NCBI GenBank assembly: GCA_015494675.1 | Contig: WGAW01000144.1 | Location: 1-30,863 of the forward strand | Direction of reading: 5' to 3' | Length of the DNA: 30,863 bases | DNA from: Hydrogenimonas sp. | Lineage (GTDB): Bacteria > Campylobacterota > Campylobacteria > Campylobacterales > Hydrogenimonadaceae | Shown here: positions 22,603 through 30,863 of the stretch, in pieces | Position numbering within the stretch: position 1 is the stretch's first letter | How the letters are laid out: each line of letters starts with the position of its first letter | Notes under the pieces: model-generated | What the model was told of the DNA's origin: nothing | Database searches by the model: none | What the model saw: the letters and a program-made list of their open reading frames with translations, nothing else | Translations under genes and position numbers: made by a program

Positions 22603-24192
22603 TTATAGGATAACGTATTTAACGTATACAGACGCCTGAAGCGCATCGAGCTCTTTAAGGACCTCTTCGCTCACGTCGTTGTCTACCAGAATGACTGCCA
22701 GAGCGAGACCCTTTTTTATATCTCTTCCGAGCCTGAAATCGGAGATATTGACATTGTGTTTCGCCAAAATCTGTCCCACATCGCCGATCACTCCCGGGAC
22801 ATCCGTATTTTTGAAAAGAATCATCCTGCCTTTGGGTTCAATATCGAGAGCAAACCCGTTTATCGATACGATTCTTTGGACATCTTCATTGAAAATGGTT
22901 CCCGAAATCTCCGTCACCTCTCTTTCGGTCGTCAATCTCAGAGTGATCTTGTTTTTATAAGCGCCGGTGCTTGCGGAGCTCTCTTTTTGAATTTCGATTC
23001 CGCGCTCCTTCGCGACAAAGTCGGCGTTCACGTAGTTTATCATCTCTCCGAGCGCCTCTTTCAGTGCGCCGACGGTTGCAAATGTGGCCAGAGAGTCTAT
23101 ATACTCCCCTATCTCCCCCTCGGTCAAGATTTTAAGTGATTTGATAGCTCCCATATTCGCCTGTGCGGCGAGAAAACCGATCTTCTGCATCAGCTCGAGG
23201 TACGGTTTCACGAACTCGGGAATCTCGTTCTCCCTAATCGGAAGGTTGAGAGCGTTGGGATAGCTGATGCCGCGTGCGGCATCGAGTGCCTGCTGTGCCG
23301 CCTGTGTCGCGATTTTGTACTGGGACTCGTGTGTGTTTGCCCCAAGGTGCGGCGTGACGGTAACGTTGTCGAGCTCAAGCAGCGGGTGGTCGGTAGCAGG
23401 CTCTTTTACAAAGACGTCGATACCGGCAAATCTGATCTTGCCGCTCTTGAGCCCGTTGTAGAGGGCCTCTTCGTCGTAAAGCCCTCCGCGCGCGCAATTT
23501 ATCAGCACAACGCCGTCTTTCATCTTGGCTATCTCTTTCTCCCCGATCATACCTATCGTCTCCTGGGTTTTCGGGGTATGGATAGTGATGATGTCGCACG
23601 CGAGTATGTCGTCGAAATTCGTAGTGTACTCGATTCCGAGATCGGTAGCTTTGGAGGGTTCGATATAGGGGTCGTAGGCGATTACGTCCATCTCGAACGC
23701 CTTTGCCCTCTTTCCGACCCTGCTGCCGATGTTTCCGAACCCTATGATTCCGAGCCTCTTATCTTTCAGCTCATACCCGTACCACTTCTCTCTCTTCCAT
23801 ATACGGTCGATCTTCAGATCGTTGTGGGCATAAGGAAAGGCCCTCATACAGGAGAGCATATGAGCCATGGTCAGCTCCACCGCCGCGATCGTGTTTGCGG
23901 TAGGAACGTTCATCACTATGATCCCTCTTTTGCTGCAACCTTCCATATCGACATTATCTACCCCGACGCCGGCCCTAACCAGCGCTTTGAGATTCTTTGC
24001 TGCCCGCAAAAAGGTCTCGTTCACCTCCGTCGAACTTCTTGTGATCGCGACATCGGCCTGATCGATCACATTGAGAAGCTCATCCTTCGGAAGATCAGCC
24101 GCATTGATATAGTCTATATCGGGCTGCGATTCGAGAAGTTTCAAACCGCTTTCGTGAATGTGGTCGCAAACCATAACAGTATGTTTTTGCAT
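22603..24192 (-). CDS. serA: D-3-phosphoglycerate dehydrogenase
   Basis: 529 aa, the long type with an intervening ASB domain and a C-terminal ACT domain. It oxidises 3-phosphoglycerate to phosphohydroxypyruvate, the first step of serine synthesis. The Rossmann loop is GFGNIG (151-156), with Asp174 at the NAD ribose position. The catalytic set is Arg235 (CARGG), Glu264 (VKEPA) and His282 (TPHLGANT). The ACT domain is about residues 455-529 (MILFKNTDVPGVIGDVGQIL); in many homologues it binds serine for feedback, which is likely but not proved here. It starts one base after the stop of the small membrane-protein gene, with AAAGGA in that gene's last codons. Its place after rpsA matches C. jejuni. 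Confidence 0.97.
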   Translation of the reverse strand: MQKHTVMVCDHIHESGLKLLESQPDIDYINAADLPKDELLNVIDQADVAITRSSTEVNETFLRAAKNLKALVRAGVGVDNVDMEGCSKRGIIVMNVPTANTIAAVELTMAHMLSCMRAFPYAHNDLKIDRIWKREKWYGYELKDKRLGIIGFGNIGSRVGKRAKAFEMDVIAYDPYIEPSKATDLGIEYTTNFDDILACDIITIHTPKTQETIGMIGEKEIAKMKDGVVLINCARGGLYDEEALYNGLKSGKIRFAGIDVFVKEPATDHPLLELDNVTVTPHLGANTHESQYKIATQAAQQALDAARGISYPNALNLPIRENEIPEFVKPYLELMQKIGFLAAQANMGAIKSLKILTEGEIGEYIDSLATFATVGALKEALGEMINYVNADFVAKERGIEIQKESSASTGAYKNKITLRLTTEREVTEISGTIFNEDVQRIVSINGFALDIEPKGRMILFKNTDVPGVIGDVGQILAKHNVNISDFRLGRDIKKGLALAVILVDNDVSEEVLKELDALQASVYVKYVIL

Positions 24193-24193
24193 C

Positions 24194-24682
24194 CTAATCC
24201 TTTACATATTTTTCTATTTCGGTCTTTACATCGTATTCTCGAACCATATTGATGATTCTCTCACGCTTCGCCCCATCTATATCATGGACGACAACAACCG
24301 CCTCGCCCCCCCTTTTGAAGACGGCAAAATCTATTCCGTTACGCTCAAAAAGCTGCTTTATACAGAACATTTTGTAGTCGTCGAGATTTCTCAGAATCAG
24401 ACGAAACGAAGTTCTCGGTTCCGGCCTCTTTTTCAGCGGAAGAGAGACTTCCGTCTCGCTCACCGCATAACTGAATGACGGTTTTTCTCTAGAGGCGAGA
24501 CTCTTCATCCACTTTTTCGTTTCTTCTCGATTCGCCTTTTCACCTGTAAAGGTGCGAGGTTCAAGCCTCTGAATCTCCGGTACCTCATCGTTACGGTTGG
24601 CGTATCTGTAGAGCAGTATCAGCAGTATCGAAACCGCCAAGGTTGAGACTACTCCAAAAAGGAGGATCAACAGGCGGTTCAT
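24194..24682 (-). CDS. Conserved hypothetical single-pass membrane protein between rpsA and serA
   Basis: 162 aa. One transmembrane helix or uncleaved signal lies at residues about 4-25 (LLILLFGVVSTLAVSILLIL). A charged linker follows (26-90), then a compact alpha/beta region (about 92-160: SFRLILRNLDDYKMF, LFERNGIDFAVFKRGG, EAVVVVHDID). The last part has the strand-helix-strand rhythm of small peptidoglycan- or ligand-binding domains, but no family is recognised with confidence. The position equals that of C. jejuni Cj0892c, a hypothetical envelope protein, so the gene is conserved in order though not understood. It lies 8 bases after rpsA and is coupled to serA. Confidence 0.75.
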   Translation of the reverse strand: MNRLLILLFGVVSTLAVSILLILLYRYANRNDEVPEIQRLEPRTFTGEKANREETKKWMKSLASREKPSFSYAVSETEVSLPLKKRPEPRTSFRLILRNLDDYKMFCIKQLFERNGIDFAVFKRGGEAVVVVHDIDGAKRERIINMVREYDVKTEIEKYVKD

Positions 24683-24690
24683 CCAGGCTC

Positions 24691-26355
24691 TTAGAGTTGA
24701 TCTTTTATTATGTCTCCGATCGTCAGCCGATCCTCACTGCTGTTGAGCTCGTTTATCGCATCACGCTCTTTTTGCCTCTCGAGACGGCGTACGGAGAGTC
24801 TGACTTTGTTCGAAGCCGGATCGAGCATCACGATCACACCCTCGATCTCGTCACCTTTGTCGATCTCTTCCATCTTAAGCGGAGGGAGGTCCTCTTTTCT
24901 TATCAGAGCGTCGACACCCTCTTCTATCTCTACAAAGACTCCGAAGTCTTTTACGTCACGTACTCTGCCCTTGACTATATCGCCTATTTTGTGCTCTTTT
25001 GCGAAGCGGTCGATAGGGCTCTCTTCGAGGGCTTTTTTGCTTAGGCTTATTCTCTCCTGTTGCGGATCTATTTTTATTATTTTTACATCCACTTCGTCAC
25101 CCTTGGCAAGGAGATCTTTGGCTTTGGCCCCCTTTTGCCAAGATACATCCTGGTTATGCAGCAGCCCCTCCACTTTGCCTATACGTACGAAGGCTCCGAA
25201 ATCCGTGAGGGTAGTGACGACTCCCTTAACGACATCACCCTCCTTGTAGTTTTGCAGGAACTCTTCGAAAGGTTTCGGCTGAAGGTTTTTATACGAAACT
25301 CTAAGACGTCTCGTTTCGGGATTTATCTCGATTACCTCAACATCTATCTCATCACCTACACTGAGGTAGTCTTTCGGGTTTTTAATATCTTTATCCCAGG
25401 ATACTTCGGAGACGTGGAGGAACCCCTCTATATCGTTTCCGAGGTCTACGAACGCCCCGTAAGGCTCTATGTTGCTGACTGTGACTTTTATGGCATCGCC
25501 CTCTTCGAGTTGCTCGACGATCTCTTCCCACGGATCAGGCATGGTCTGTTTGATGGAGAGGGAGAGATGTCTCTTCTTGGGATCGTACGCTATCGCTTTA
25601 ACCTCCACCTTGTCACCCTCTTTATAGAGAGTGGCCGGATTCACGGGCCCCTTGTAGCTTATTTCGCTGTAGTGCACAAGCCCTTCGACTCCGCCTACAT
25701 CCACGAACATGCCGTAACTGGTGATCTTCTTGATTTCACCCTCTACGACTCTGCCCTCTTCCATCAGTCTGTCTACTATCTCTTTTCTCTCCTTTCGTAG
25801 AGTATCGAGATACTTTCTTCTAGAAATCACGATGGAGTCGCGCTCTTTGTCGAGTTTGAGAATAACCGCCTTTATCTCTTTGCCTATAGGATTTTTGCCC
25901 ATGGCGAAGGCCGCCTGGCTCATCGGCATGAAAAACTCTATCTCGTCGCCCACAACGAAGTAGCCGCCCCTGTTTTTACGGACCACCTTGCCCTCTACGA
26001 CCATGTTTTCGGCATCACTCTCGTGCTCTTCTATAAATTTGCGGATATTGGCTTTGCGTATAGCCTTCAGATATGAGGCTTGCGGTCGCTCGTTTCTATA
26101 TCCGGTAATCACGACCGGAATCGTCTCTCCCACATTGAACTTGTAGCTGCCGTCTTCGTTCTTCAGCTCATCGAGCCTGACCGCCGCCTCCTGTTTTCTG
26201 CCTACATCCACAAGTGCCTGGTTGTCGTTTTCGCGAATCTCTACAATAACGCCGTCAGTAATACTTCCGCCCTGCTCCTTTTTCTCGTACGCGTCTAGCA
26301 TTGACGCGAAATCTTCCTCCATGTTTTCGAACTCTTCCATTGAGGCCTTGTCCAT
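24691..26355 (-). CDS. rpsA: 30S ribosomal protein S1
   Basis: 554 aa with six S1 (OB-fold RNA-binding) repeats at about residues 30-95, 115-180, 200-265, 285-350, 370-435 and 455-520. The canonical core recurs in repeats 3-6 (SYGMFVDVGGVEGLVHYSE; PYGAFVDLGNDIEGFLHVSE; DFGAFVRIGKVEGLLHNQD; DFGVFVEIEEGVDALIRKED). Repeats 1 and 2 are more divergent, as expected for those that contact the ribosome. S1 recruits and unfolds mRNA for initiation. The start at 26355 has AAGGA upstream; an ATG five codons later is possible. It follows ispH by 32 bases with its own probable promoter. Confidence 0.97.
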   Translation of the reverse strand: MDKASMEEFENMEEDFASMLDAYEKKEQGGSITDGVIVEIRENDNQALVDVGRKQEAAVRLDELKNEDGSYKFNVGETIPVVITGYRNERPQASYLKAIRKANIRKFIEEHESDAENMVVEGKVVRKNRGGYFVVGDEIEFFMPMSQAAFAMGKNPIGKEIKAVILKLDKERDSIVISRRKYLDTLRKERKEIVDRLMEEGRVVEGEIKKITSYGMFVDVGGVEGLVHYSEISYKGPVNPATLYKEGDKVEVKAIAYDPKKRHLSLSIKQTMPDPWEEIVEQLEEGDAIKVTVSNIEPYGAFVDLGNDIEGFLHVSEVSWDKDIKNPKDYLSVGDEIDVEVIEINPETRRLRVSYKNLQPKPFEEFLQNYKEGDVVKGVVTTLTDFGAFVRIGKVEGLLHNQDVSWQKGAKAKDLLAKGDEVDVKIIKIDPQQERISLSKKALEESPIDRFAKEHKIGDIVKGRVRDVKDFGVFVEIEEGVDALIRKEDLPPLKMEEIDKGDEIEGVIVMLDPASNKVRLSVRRLERQKERDAINELNSSEDRLTIGDIIKDQL

Positions 26356-26386
26356 ACCTGATTCCTTTTCCGATTTTAAATGCGAT

Positions 26387-26392
26387 ATTATA
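26387..26392 (-). promoter_or_regulatory. -10 box for rpsA overlapping the ispH stop codon
   Basis: The minus strand reads GTATAAT, where TAA is the ispH stop and TATAAT is a consensus -10. A start near 26380 leaves a leader of about 25 nt. An internal promoter would let the abundant S1 be made at a higher level than the upstream biosynthetic enzymes. Confidence 0.5.
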
Positions 26393-27218
26393 CTTTAAAT
26401 TCTCTTATTTTGCCAATAACTCTTTCGATTATCCACTCCGGCGTAGAGGCTCCCGCCGTTACGCCGCAGAGTCTTTTGGAGTCGAACCACTCTTTTTTGA
26501 GCTCCTCTTCGCTCTCGATATGGTAGGAGTCTTCGCAAAAAGATCTGCAGATCGAGTAGAGCTGCTTGGTGTTCGAGGACTGTTTGCCGCCGATCACGAC
26601 CATAACATCAGCTCTTTGCGCAAGCTCTCTGGCTGCGTCCTGATTTTCGAAAGTCGCATTGCAAATCGTGTTGAACACCCGCACCTCTTTATGCCTGGGT
26701 ACGAGATAGTTGATGATCTTGTTGTACTCTTCGATCTTCCGCGTCGTCTGTGCCACCAGTGCTACGCGCTCTTTCAGATGCAGTTTTGCGACATCATCGA
26801 CGCTTAGAACTGCATGGACCGGCCCTGATGCATAACTCATAACTCCCTTGATCTCCGGATGGTTGACATCTCCGAAAATAACAATATCGTACCCCTCTTG
26901 GCTCATCTGTTCCACAATCTGCTGCGGTTTTGTTACGAACGGGCATGTAGCGTCTATAACACGTCCGCCCTTCTCTTTCAACTTTTTTAGGTCGTTTTTA
27001 GGGATTCCGTGCGTTCTTATGACCGTTGCCTCACCCGGTGCAACATCATCCAGTGTCGTCGCTAAAGAGACGTTAAAATCTTTTTTGAGCCGCTCAATCT
27101 CCATATTGTTGTGAATCAGCGGCCCGAGTGTCGAACTGCCGGGGTTCTCCTCCGCTATCTTTATCGCTCTTTTGACACCGAAACAGAACCCGTAGCTCTT
27201 GGCAACCTCTATCTCCAA
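26388..27218 (-). CDS. ispH: 4-hydroxy-3-methylbut-2-enyl diphosphate reductase (IspH/LytB)
   Basis: 276 aa starting at TTG (27218), behind GGAGG with seven bases between. The frame is open to 27281, but the extra 21 residues run into aroA and match nothing. It carries out the last step of the MEP pathway, making IPP and DMAPP with a 4Fe-4S cluster. The three cluster cysteines are Cys12 ([10 protein letters not shown]), Cys92 (DATCPFV) and Cys186 (NTICNAT). HGIP and IHNN substrate-binding stretches are present. The start overlaps the aroA 3' end by 10 bases. Confidence 0.96.
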   Translation of the reverse strand: MEIEVAKSYGFCFGVKRAIKIAEENPGSSTLGPLIHNNMEIERLKKDFNVSLATTLDDVAPGEATVIRTHGIPKNDLKKLKEKGGRVIDATCPFVTKPQQIVEQMSQEGYDIVIFGDVNHPEIKGVMSYASGPVHAVLSVDDVAKLHLKERVALVAQTTRKIEEYNKIINYLVPRHKEVRVFNTICNATFENQDAARELAQRADVMVVIGGKQSSNTKQLYSICRSFCEDSYHIESEEELKKEWFDSKRLCGVTAGASTPEWIIERVIGKIREFKV

Positions 27219-28495
27219 CTCTTCACCTCCGTCAAAGATCCGAGCAGTTGCGCAAAATTGGGAAAAGAGGTATCTATACACTCTACATCCTTTATCTTCA
27301 TATCCGCAATCAGCCCGGCTATAGCGAAACTCATGGCTATACGATGGTCGCCGCAGCTATCGATCTGCGCCGACCTGATCTCTCCACCTCTTATCCTGTA
27401 GCCGTCTTCCGTTTCGCTGCACTCTATACCGCAAGCCTTGAGCCCTTCGACAACACAGCTTATTCGATCGGACTCTTTGACACGCAGTTCCGCGGCGTTT
27501 TTGACGACACTCTCTCCTTCGGCTACGGCCATCGCTATCGATAGCGCCGGCAGCTCGTCTATCAACCACGAAATCCTGTCACTAACCTCTACCGCCTGCA
27601 GCTTTCCGTCATATGTTACGGTGATATCCCCTATAGGTTCGTAACGATTCTCCCTCTCTTCGAACTCCACGCGTGCACCCATCTTCTGCAGAACCCTATA
27701 GGCCTCCGTTCTGGTAGGATTTAGCGTTACACTCTCTATGACCACCCTGCTCCCCGGAACCACGGCCGCGGCGACGGCGAAGAAGAAGCCGCTGGATGGA
27801 TCGGCCGGCACAGTGATGTCGAGAGGCTCCAGGGGTCTGATCATCGGTTCGACCGTTATAGTATCCCAGCTCTCTATGTTGGCCCCCATCCCCCTCAGCA
27901 TCCTCTCCGTATGGTCCCGACTCAGCTCCGGTTCGCTGTATGTAGATACGTCATCGGCCCTCAGAGCGGCCAGAATCATCGCGCTTTTGACTTGAGCCGA
28001 CGCTATCTGGCTCTCGTAATTGAAAGATCTGAGTCTCTCGCCGCGAATGCAGAGCGGAGCGAGATTGCCCTCCTCCCTGCCGTCAATATGCGCGCCTATC
28101 TGCCTGAGCGGCTCTGTCACCCTCTTCATCGGGCGCCTTCTGAGGTATTTGTCGCCCGTCAGCACGAAGTGGCCCGGTACGGAGCTCAAAAATCCGCAAA
28201 AGAGACGCATCGCGGTTCCCGAGTTTCCACAGTCGAGAATATCGTCCGGTTCACTCAACTCTTCCGGCGGAGTTATTTTAAGAGTGCCGTCACGATCTTC
28301 GATTTCGGCTCCCAGGCGGCGGACTATCTCGAGAGTACAGAGCGTATCTTCCGCACGAAGATAGTTGCGCACTATACTCGGCCTGTCACTCAGCAGCGAA
28401 AAGATGGCGCATCTGTGGGATATAGATTTGTCACTGGCGATCTTGTCGCACTTGAAGTCGAAAGGGCCCGCTTTTTTTACCTCAAGCCACTTCAT
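27209..28495 (-). CDS. aroA: 3-phosphoshikimate 1-carboxyvinyltransferase (EPSP synthase)
   Basis: 428 aa from the ATG at 28495, which overlaps the pheT stop (ATGA) and has GAGG upstream; a further ATG at 28513 is less likely. It transfers enolpyruvate from PEP to shikimate 3-phosphate. Conserved motifs include SDKSISHR (substrate Lys and Arg), [32 protein letters not shown], a DELPALSIA catalytic Asp/Glu segment, LRVKESDRI, and [10 protein letters not shown] near the end. The start replaces the glyphosate-sensitive LFLGNAGTAMRPL-type wording with [10 protein letters not shown], as in many class II-like enzymes; sensitivity cannot be deduced. Confidence 0.96.
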   Translation of the reverse strand: MKWLEVKKAGPFDFKCDKIASDKSISHRCAIFSLLSDRPSIVRNYLRAEDTLCTLEIVRRLGAEIEDRDGTLKITPPEELSEPDDILDCGNSGTAMRLFCGFLSSVPGHFVLTGDKYLRRRPMKRVTEPLRQIGAHIDGREEGNLAPLCIRGERLRSFNYESQIASAQVKSAMILAALRADDVSTYSEPELSRDHTERMLRGMGANIESWDTITVEPMIRPLEPLDITVPADPSSGFFFAVAAAVVPGSRVVIESVTLNPTRTEAYRVLQKMGARVEFEERENRYEPIGDITVTYDGKLQAVEVSDRISWLIDELPALSIAMAVAEGESVVKNAAELRVKESDRISCVVEGLKACGIECSETEDGYRIRGGEIRSAQIDSCGDHRIAMSFAIAGLIADMKIKDVECIDTSFPNFAQLLGSLTEVKSWR

Positions 28496-30825
28496 CTTAG
28501 CCTCGCACCGCATTTTTCCTGCAAAATTTTCAAAATATCCTCCATTATAGAGCTGATGTCACTCTCTTCCAGAGCTTTTTCACGCGGGACGATAACAAAA
28601 CGGAGCGTCAGACTCATATCCTCGCCCAAAGAGTCGTCTACATATCTGTCGATGGGATAGAAGCTCTCGACAACGGAAGGCAGAGCCCCTTCGAGGGCAG
28701 ATCGAATCTCGGAGTATCTGGTGCTTTGCGAAACCACGATGCTCAAATCCCTGTATATAGGCGTCAGGTGGGCTATCTCCTCCGCGCATTTGTGCTCCGG
28801 TTCAAGTGCCGATATATCGATTTGAGCGAAAAAGGTGTCGCCAAGATCATACCTCTGTGCAACCGCCGGATGGAGTTTGGCTAGCTCTCCTACGGTGATA
28901 CCGTCTTTTACGATAGCGGCGGACTGGTACGGATGCATCAGCAGGGAGGGATTCTCGCTCTTTACAAGATCGAAATCTCCGATAACCGAAGAGACCATAG
29001 AACTGAACGATGCGAAGTCTATCGGCTCCGGCTTTCCGGCGTTTACGACGGAGTCGGGCTCCCTCTCACCGCCAAAGGCGAGCACCATCTGCATCGACTC
29101 GTTTCTCTCCGAATCGAAGACGGCTCCTATCTCGAAAAGCGGTATCCTCCTCTTGGACATACTGGCGTTTCTCTTCAACGAATCGAGCATATTTATCATA
29201 AGGTTCGGTCTAAGACCGTCCATATCCGCGGTAATCGGATTCATAAGCCCTTTTTCAGGCCGTACAGGTTCGAACCCGAGCTCCTTTACTCTTTTATTGT
29301 CACAGAAAATGTAGTGAACCGTCTCGAAAAATCCTCTCGAGACGGCCTTTAGGCGTATATCTCTCAAAAACCTGTGGCGCCCGAGAGAGGTGCTCATTCG
29401 ATTCGCTTCCGTAAATTCGAGAGGCTTGGAGACAATATTGTCTATACCGATTATTCGGACAATCTCCTCTATTACATCCTGATTGTTGGATATATCGTGT
29501 CTAAACGGGGGGGTATCGGCAATTATACGCCCCTCCTCCGTTTTGTGTATCTCGAAACCTAGCTTGCCCAAAATCGTAACGGCCTCCGAAATTTCGACCG
29601 CCTGACCGATCAGAGACTCCGCCTCCTCCATAGAAATATCTACGGTTACCGGCTCTTTTTCAGTAATATACTCACTCTCTCCCGCATATATACCGACATC
29701 GGCATACCTCTTAAGCAGGGAAAAGAGGATATCTACTCCAAACTTCAGATCCGGCTCGCTGCCTCTTGAGGACCTGTAATAGAGCGGATCGGTTTCGAGT
29801 TTGAGCTCTTTTACGGCGGGCGCCACGACATCGGGCGAGACATAGCTCGCTTCGAGTATGATCCTCTTATCATCCCGGTCGGGCTTCACCTCTGCACTCT
29901 GCTTTACGCCGACTATGGAGGCGACTTTCGAATCGAACTCCATAGCCCCCAAACCACGGTCGATCTCTTTGAGCACCAGCTTCGCCTTCTCCTCACCCTG
30001 AGAGATCTTGGAAAAACCGTAGCCGCGCAAAACAACACCGCTCGCATGGACGGCGTATCCAAAATATGCATCGACCGGAGATTCGAAAGTCTGTTCGACA
30101 AAAGCTAGCCTGAGCCTCATAAGAAGGGGTACTTCGATCGAGCGGATCTCGAAAGCGTGGCAAACAACACTCACTTTCGGGCTGCCGCTGTGGGTACACT
30201 GCAAGATCCTTCCTATGCCTATCTGTTCTGTGACATCGCCATCAAAGTCGAGTCTCTTCAAAGTTCTGTTAAAACCGACGGCAAGCTCTCGCGCTACACC
30301 GTGAATACTCAGGCAGTCACCTCGGTTGGCGGTAAGCTCTATCTCTATAATGTCGTCACAAAGGTCCCTATACTCCGAAAGCTCACGTCCCGGCTCAAGG
30401 ACGCCTATGCTCTCGTCGAGCTCCAAAATCCCCTCTTCAGTCAGCGGCAGCCCCAGCTCTGCGGCGGAGCATATCATTCCGTCGCTCTCCACACCGCGCA
30501 GCTTTGCATGCTTTATCTTCATGCCGCTCGGCATCACGGCACCAACCGTGGCCACCGGCACGTAGAGCCCCTCTCTCACATTCTTCGCGCCGCACACTAT
30601 CTGCCTGGTAGCCGAACCGATATCCACCTTGCAGACGCTCAGCTTGTCGGCATCGGGATGCTTTTCGCAAGAGAGTACATGCCCCACAACTATCCTGGAG
30701 GGTATCTCGATGCTTTTGGAGGAGTCCACTTCGAGCCCGATACTGTTGAGTTTTTTACATATGTCGTCGGTCGCTATCCCCTCGAGGTCTACCCACTCTT
30801 CGAGCCATCTTCTTGTAACTATCAT
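28492..30825 (-). CDS. pheT: Phenylalanyl-tRNA synthetase beta subunit
   Basis: 777 aa, close to the usual 790-800. Domains in order: an N-terminal B1 part; the EMAP-like tRNA-binding OB domain (about 40-150, [27 protein letters not shown]); B3/B4 (about 200-390; contains the editing region in other bacteria); B5 (about 400-475); a catalytic-like core (480-680, LFEIGAVF); and the C-terminal FDX-ACB anticodon-binding domain (about 685-777, [32 protein letters not shown]). It forms the alpha2beta2 enzyme with PheS. Its ATG overlaps the pheS stop (ATGA), so the two are coupled. Confidence 0.97.
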   Translation of the reverse strand: MIVTRRWLEEWVDLEGIATDDICKKLNSIGLEVDSSKSIEIPSRIVVGHVLSCEKHPDADKLSVCKVDIGSATRQIVCGAKNVREGLYVPVATVGAVMPSGMKIKHAKLRGVESDGMICSAAELGLPLTEEGILELDESIGVLEPGRELSEYRDLCDDIIEIELTANRGDCLSIHGVARELAVGFNRTLKRLDFDGDVTEQIGIGRILQCTHSGSPKVSVVCHAFEIRSIEVPLLMRLRLAFVEQTFESPVDAYFGYAVHASGVVLRGYGFSKISQGEEKAKLVLKEIDRGLGAMEFDSKVASIVGVKQSAEVKPDRDDKRIILEASYVSPDVVAPAVKELKLETDPLYYRSSRGSEPDLKFGVDILFSLLKRYADVGIYAGESEYITEKEPVTVDISMEEAESLIGQAVEISEAVTILGKLGFEIHKTEEGRIIADTPPFRHDISNNQDVIEEIVRIIGIDNIVSKPLEFTEANRMSTSLGRHRFLRDIRLKAVSRGFFETVHYIFCDNKRVKELGFEPVRPEKGLMNPITADMDGLRPNLMINMLDSLKRNASMSKRRIPLFEIGAVFDSERNESMQMVLAFGGEREPDSVVNAGKPEPIDFASFSSMVSSVIGDFDLVKSENPSLLMHPYQSAAIVKDGITVGELAKLHPAVAQRYDLGDTFFAQIDISALEPEHKCAEEIAHLTPIYRDLSIVVSQSTRYSEIRSALEGALPSVVESFYPIDRYVDDSLGEDMSLTLRFVIVPREKALEESDISSIMEDILKILQEKCGARLR

Positions 30826-30863
30826 CTAAACTGCTCCAGCAAACGAAGGTCTCCCTCAAAAAG
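30822..30863 (-). CDS. pheS: Phenylalanyl-tRNA synthetase alpha subunit, last 13 codons only
   Basis: The minus strand from the window edge reads [13 protein letters not shown] followed by TGA, in frame to the last base. This matches the usual PheS C-terminus (an NDLRFLKQF-type ending), and the gene directly precedes pheT with an ATGA overlap. The rest lies outside the window. Confidence 0.85.
   Translation of the reverse strand, partial: LFEGDLRLLEQFR

Noticed and set aside
22408..22608. 66-aa ORF in the tolC-serA gap
   Set aside because: No Shine-Dalgarno, skewed Arg/Asp/Ser composition and no similarity recognised.
23329..24252. 307-aa plus-strand ORF opposite serA
   Set aside because: Antisense shadow of serA with no motif or ribosome site of its own.

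Overview
The window is a gene-dense stretch of a Campylobacterota (Epsilonproteobacteria) chromosome. The strongest evidence is the leftward block pheS-pheT-aroA-ispH-rpsA-(small membrane protein)-serA, which has the same order as Campylobacter jejuni Cj0897c-Cj0891c. An FlgS-type flagellar histidine kinase and an Aer/CetB-like PAS protein support this. Base composition is moderate and clearly richer in G+C than Campylobacter or Helicobacter, which suggests a free-living (vent or sediment type) member. The genus cannot be fixed from this sequence. No rRNA, tRNA, IS element, prophage or CRISPR array was seen, and no intergenic gap exceeds 300 bases.

Layout. (1) 1-702: 3' part of a tandem OB-fold NrfJ-like gene (+), closed by a perfect 13-bp hairpin. 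(2) 713-7094 (-): CYTH-CHAD, pta and ackA as one acetate/phosphate operon, then gapA with its own -10 box on the ackA stop codon, then a PAS protein whose tail resembles a ribbon-helix-helix. (3) 7110-9082 (+): a stand-alone DUF234 nuclease-like protein coupled to flgS. This operon is divergent from the CYTH-CHAD operon through two nearly touching extended -10 promoters. (4) 9079-13955 (-): dnaE followed by a degenerate EAL-HDOD protein. (5) 14095-15303 (+): a membrane-anchored Hpt protein and aroK, ending in a GT-rich 21-bp tandem repeat and a terminator. (6) 15377-22318 (-): tolC, adaptor, an RND pump encoded as two half genes, DUF2905, efp and a DJ-1/PfpI protein. (7) 22603-30863 (-): the pheST-serA housekeeping block.

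How the genes work together. Pta and AckA interconvert acetyl-CoA, acetyl phosphate and acetate, and share a transcript with a CYTH-CHAD protein of a family linked to (poly)phosphate. FlgS feeds the sigma54-dependent flagellar cascade. The TolC-adaptor-RND genes form a tripartite envelope pump whose inner-membrane part is split exactly between its two six-helix halves and carries a natural histidine cluster at the split. The last block supplies translation (PheST, S1) and core biosynthesis (shikimate, isoprenoid and serine pathways). Several genes have a TATAAT-like box on or beside the stop codon of the gene before them, so compact operons seem to be re-started internally. No complete new defence or mobile system was found. 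The best leads are the split His-tailed RND pump, the PAS protein with RHH-like tail, and the divergent promoter pair with a probable leaderless mRNA and a possible non-AUG start.
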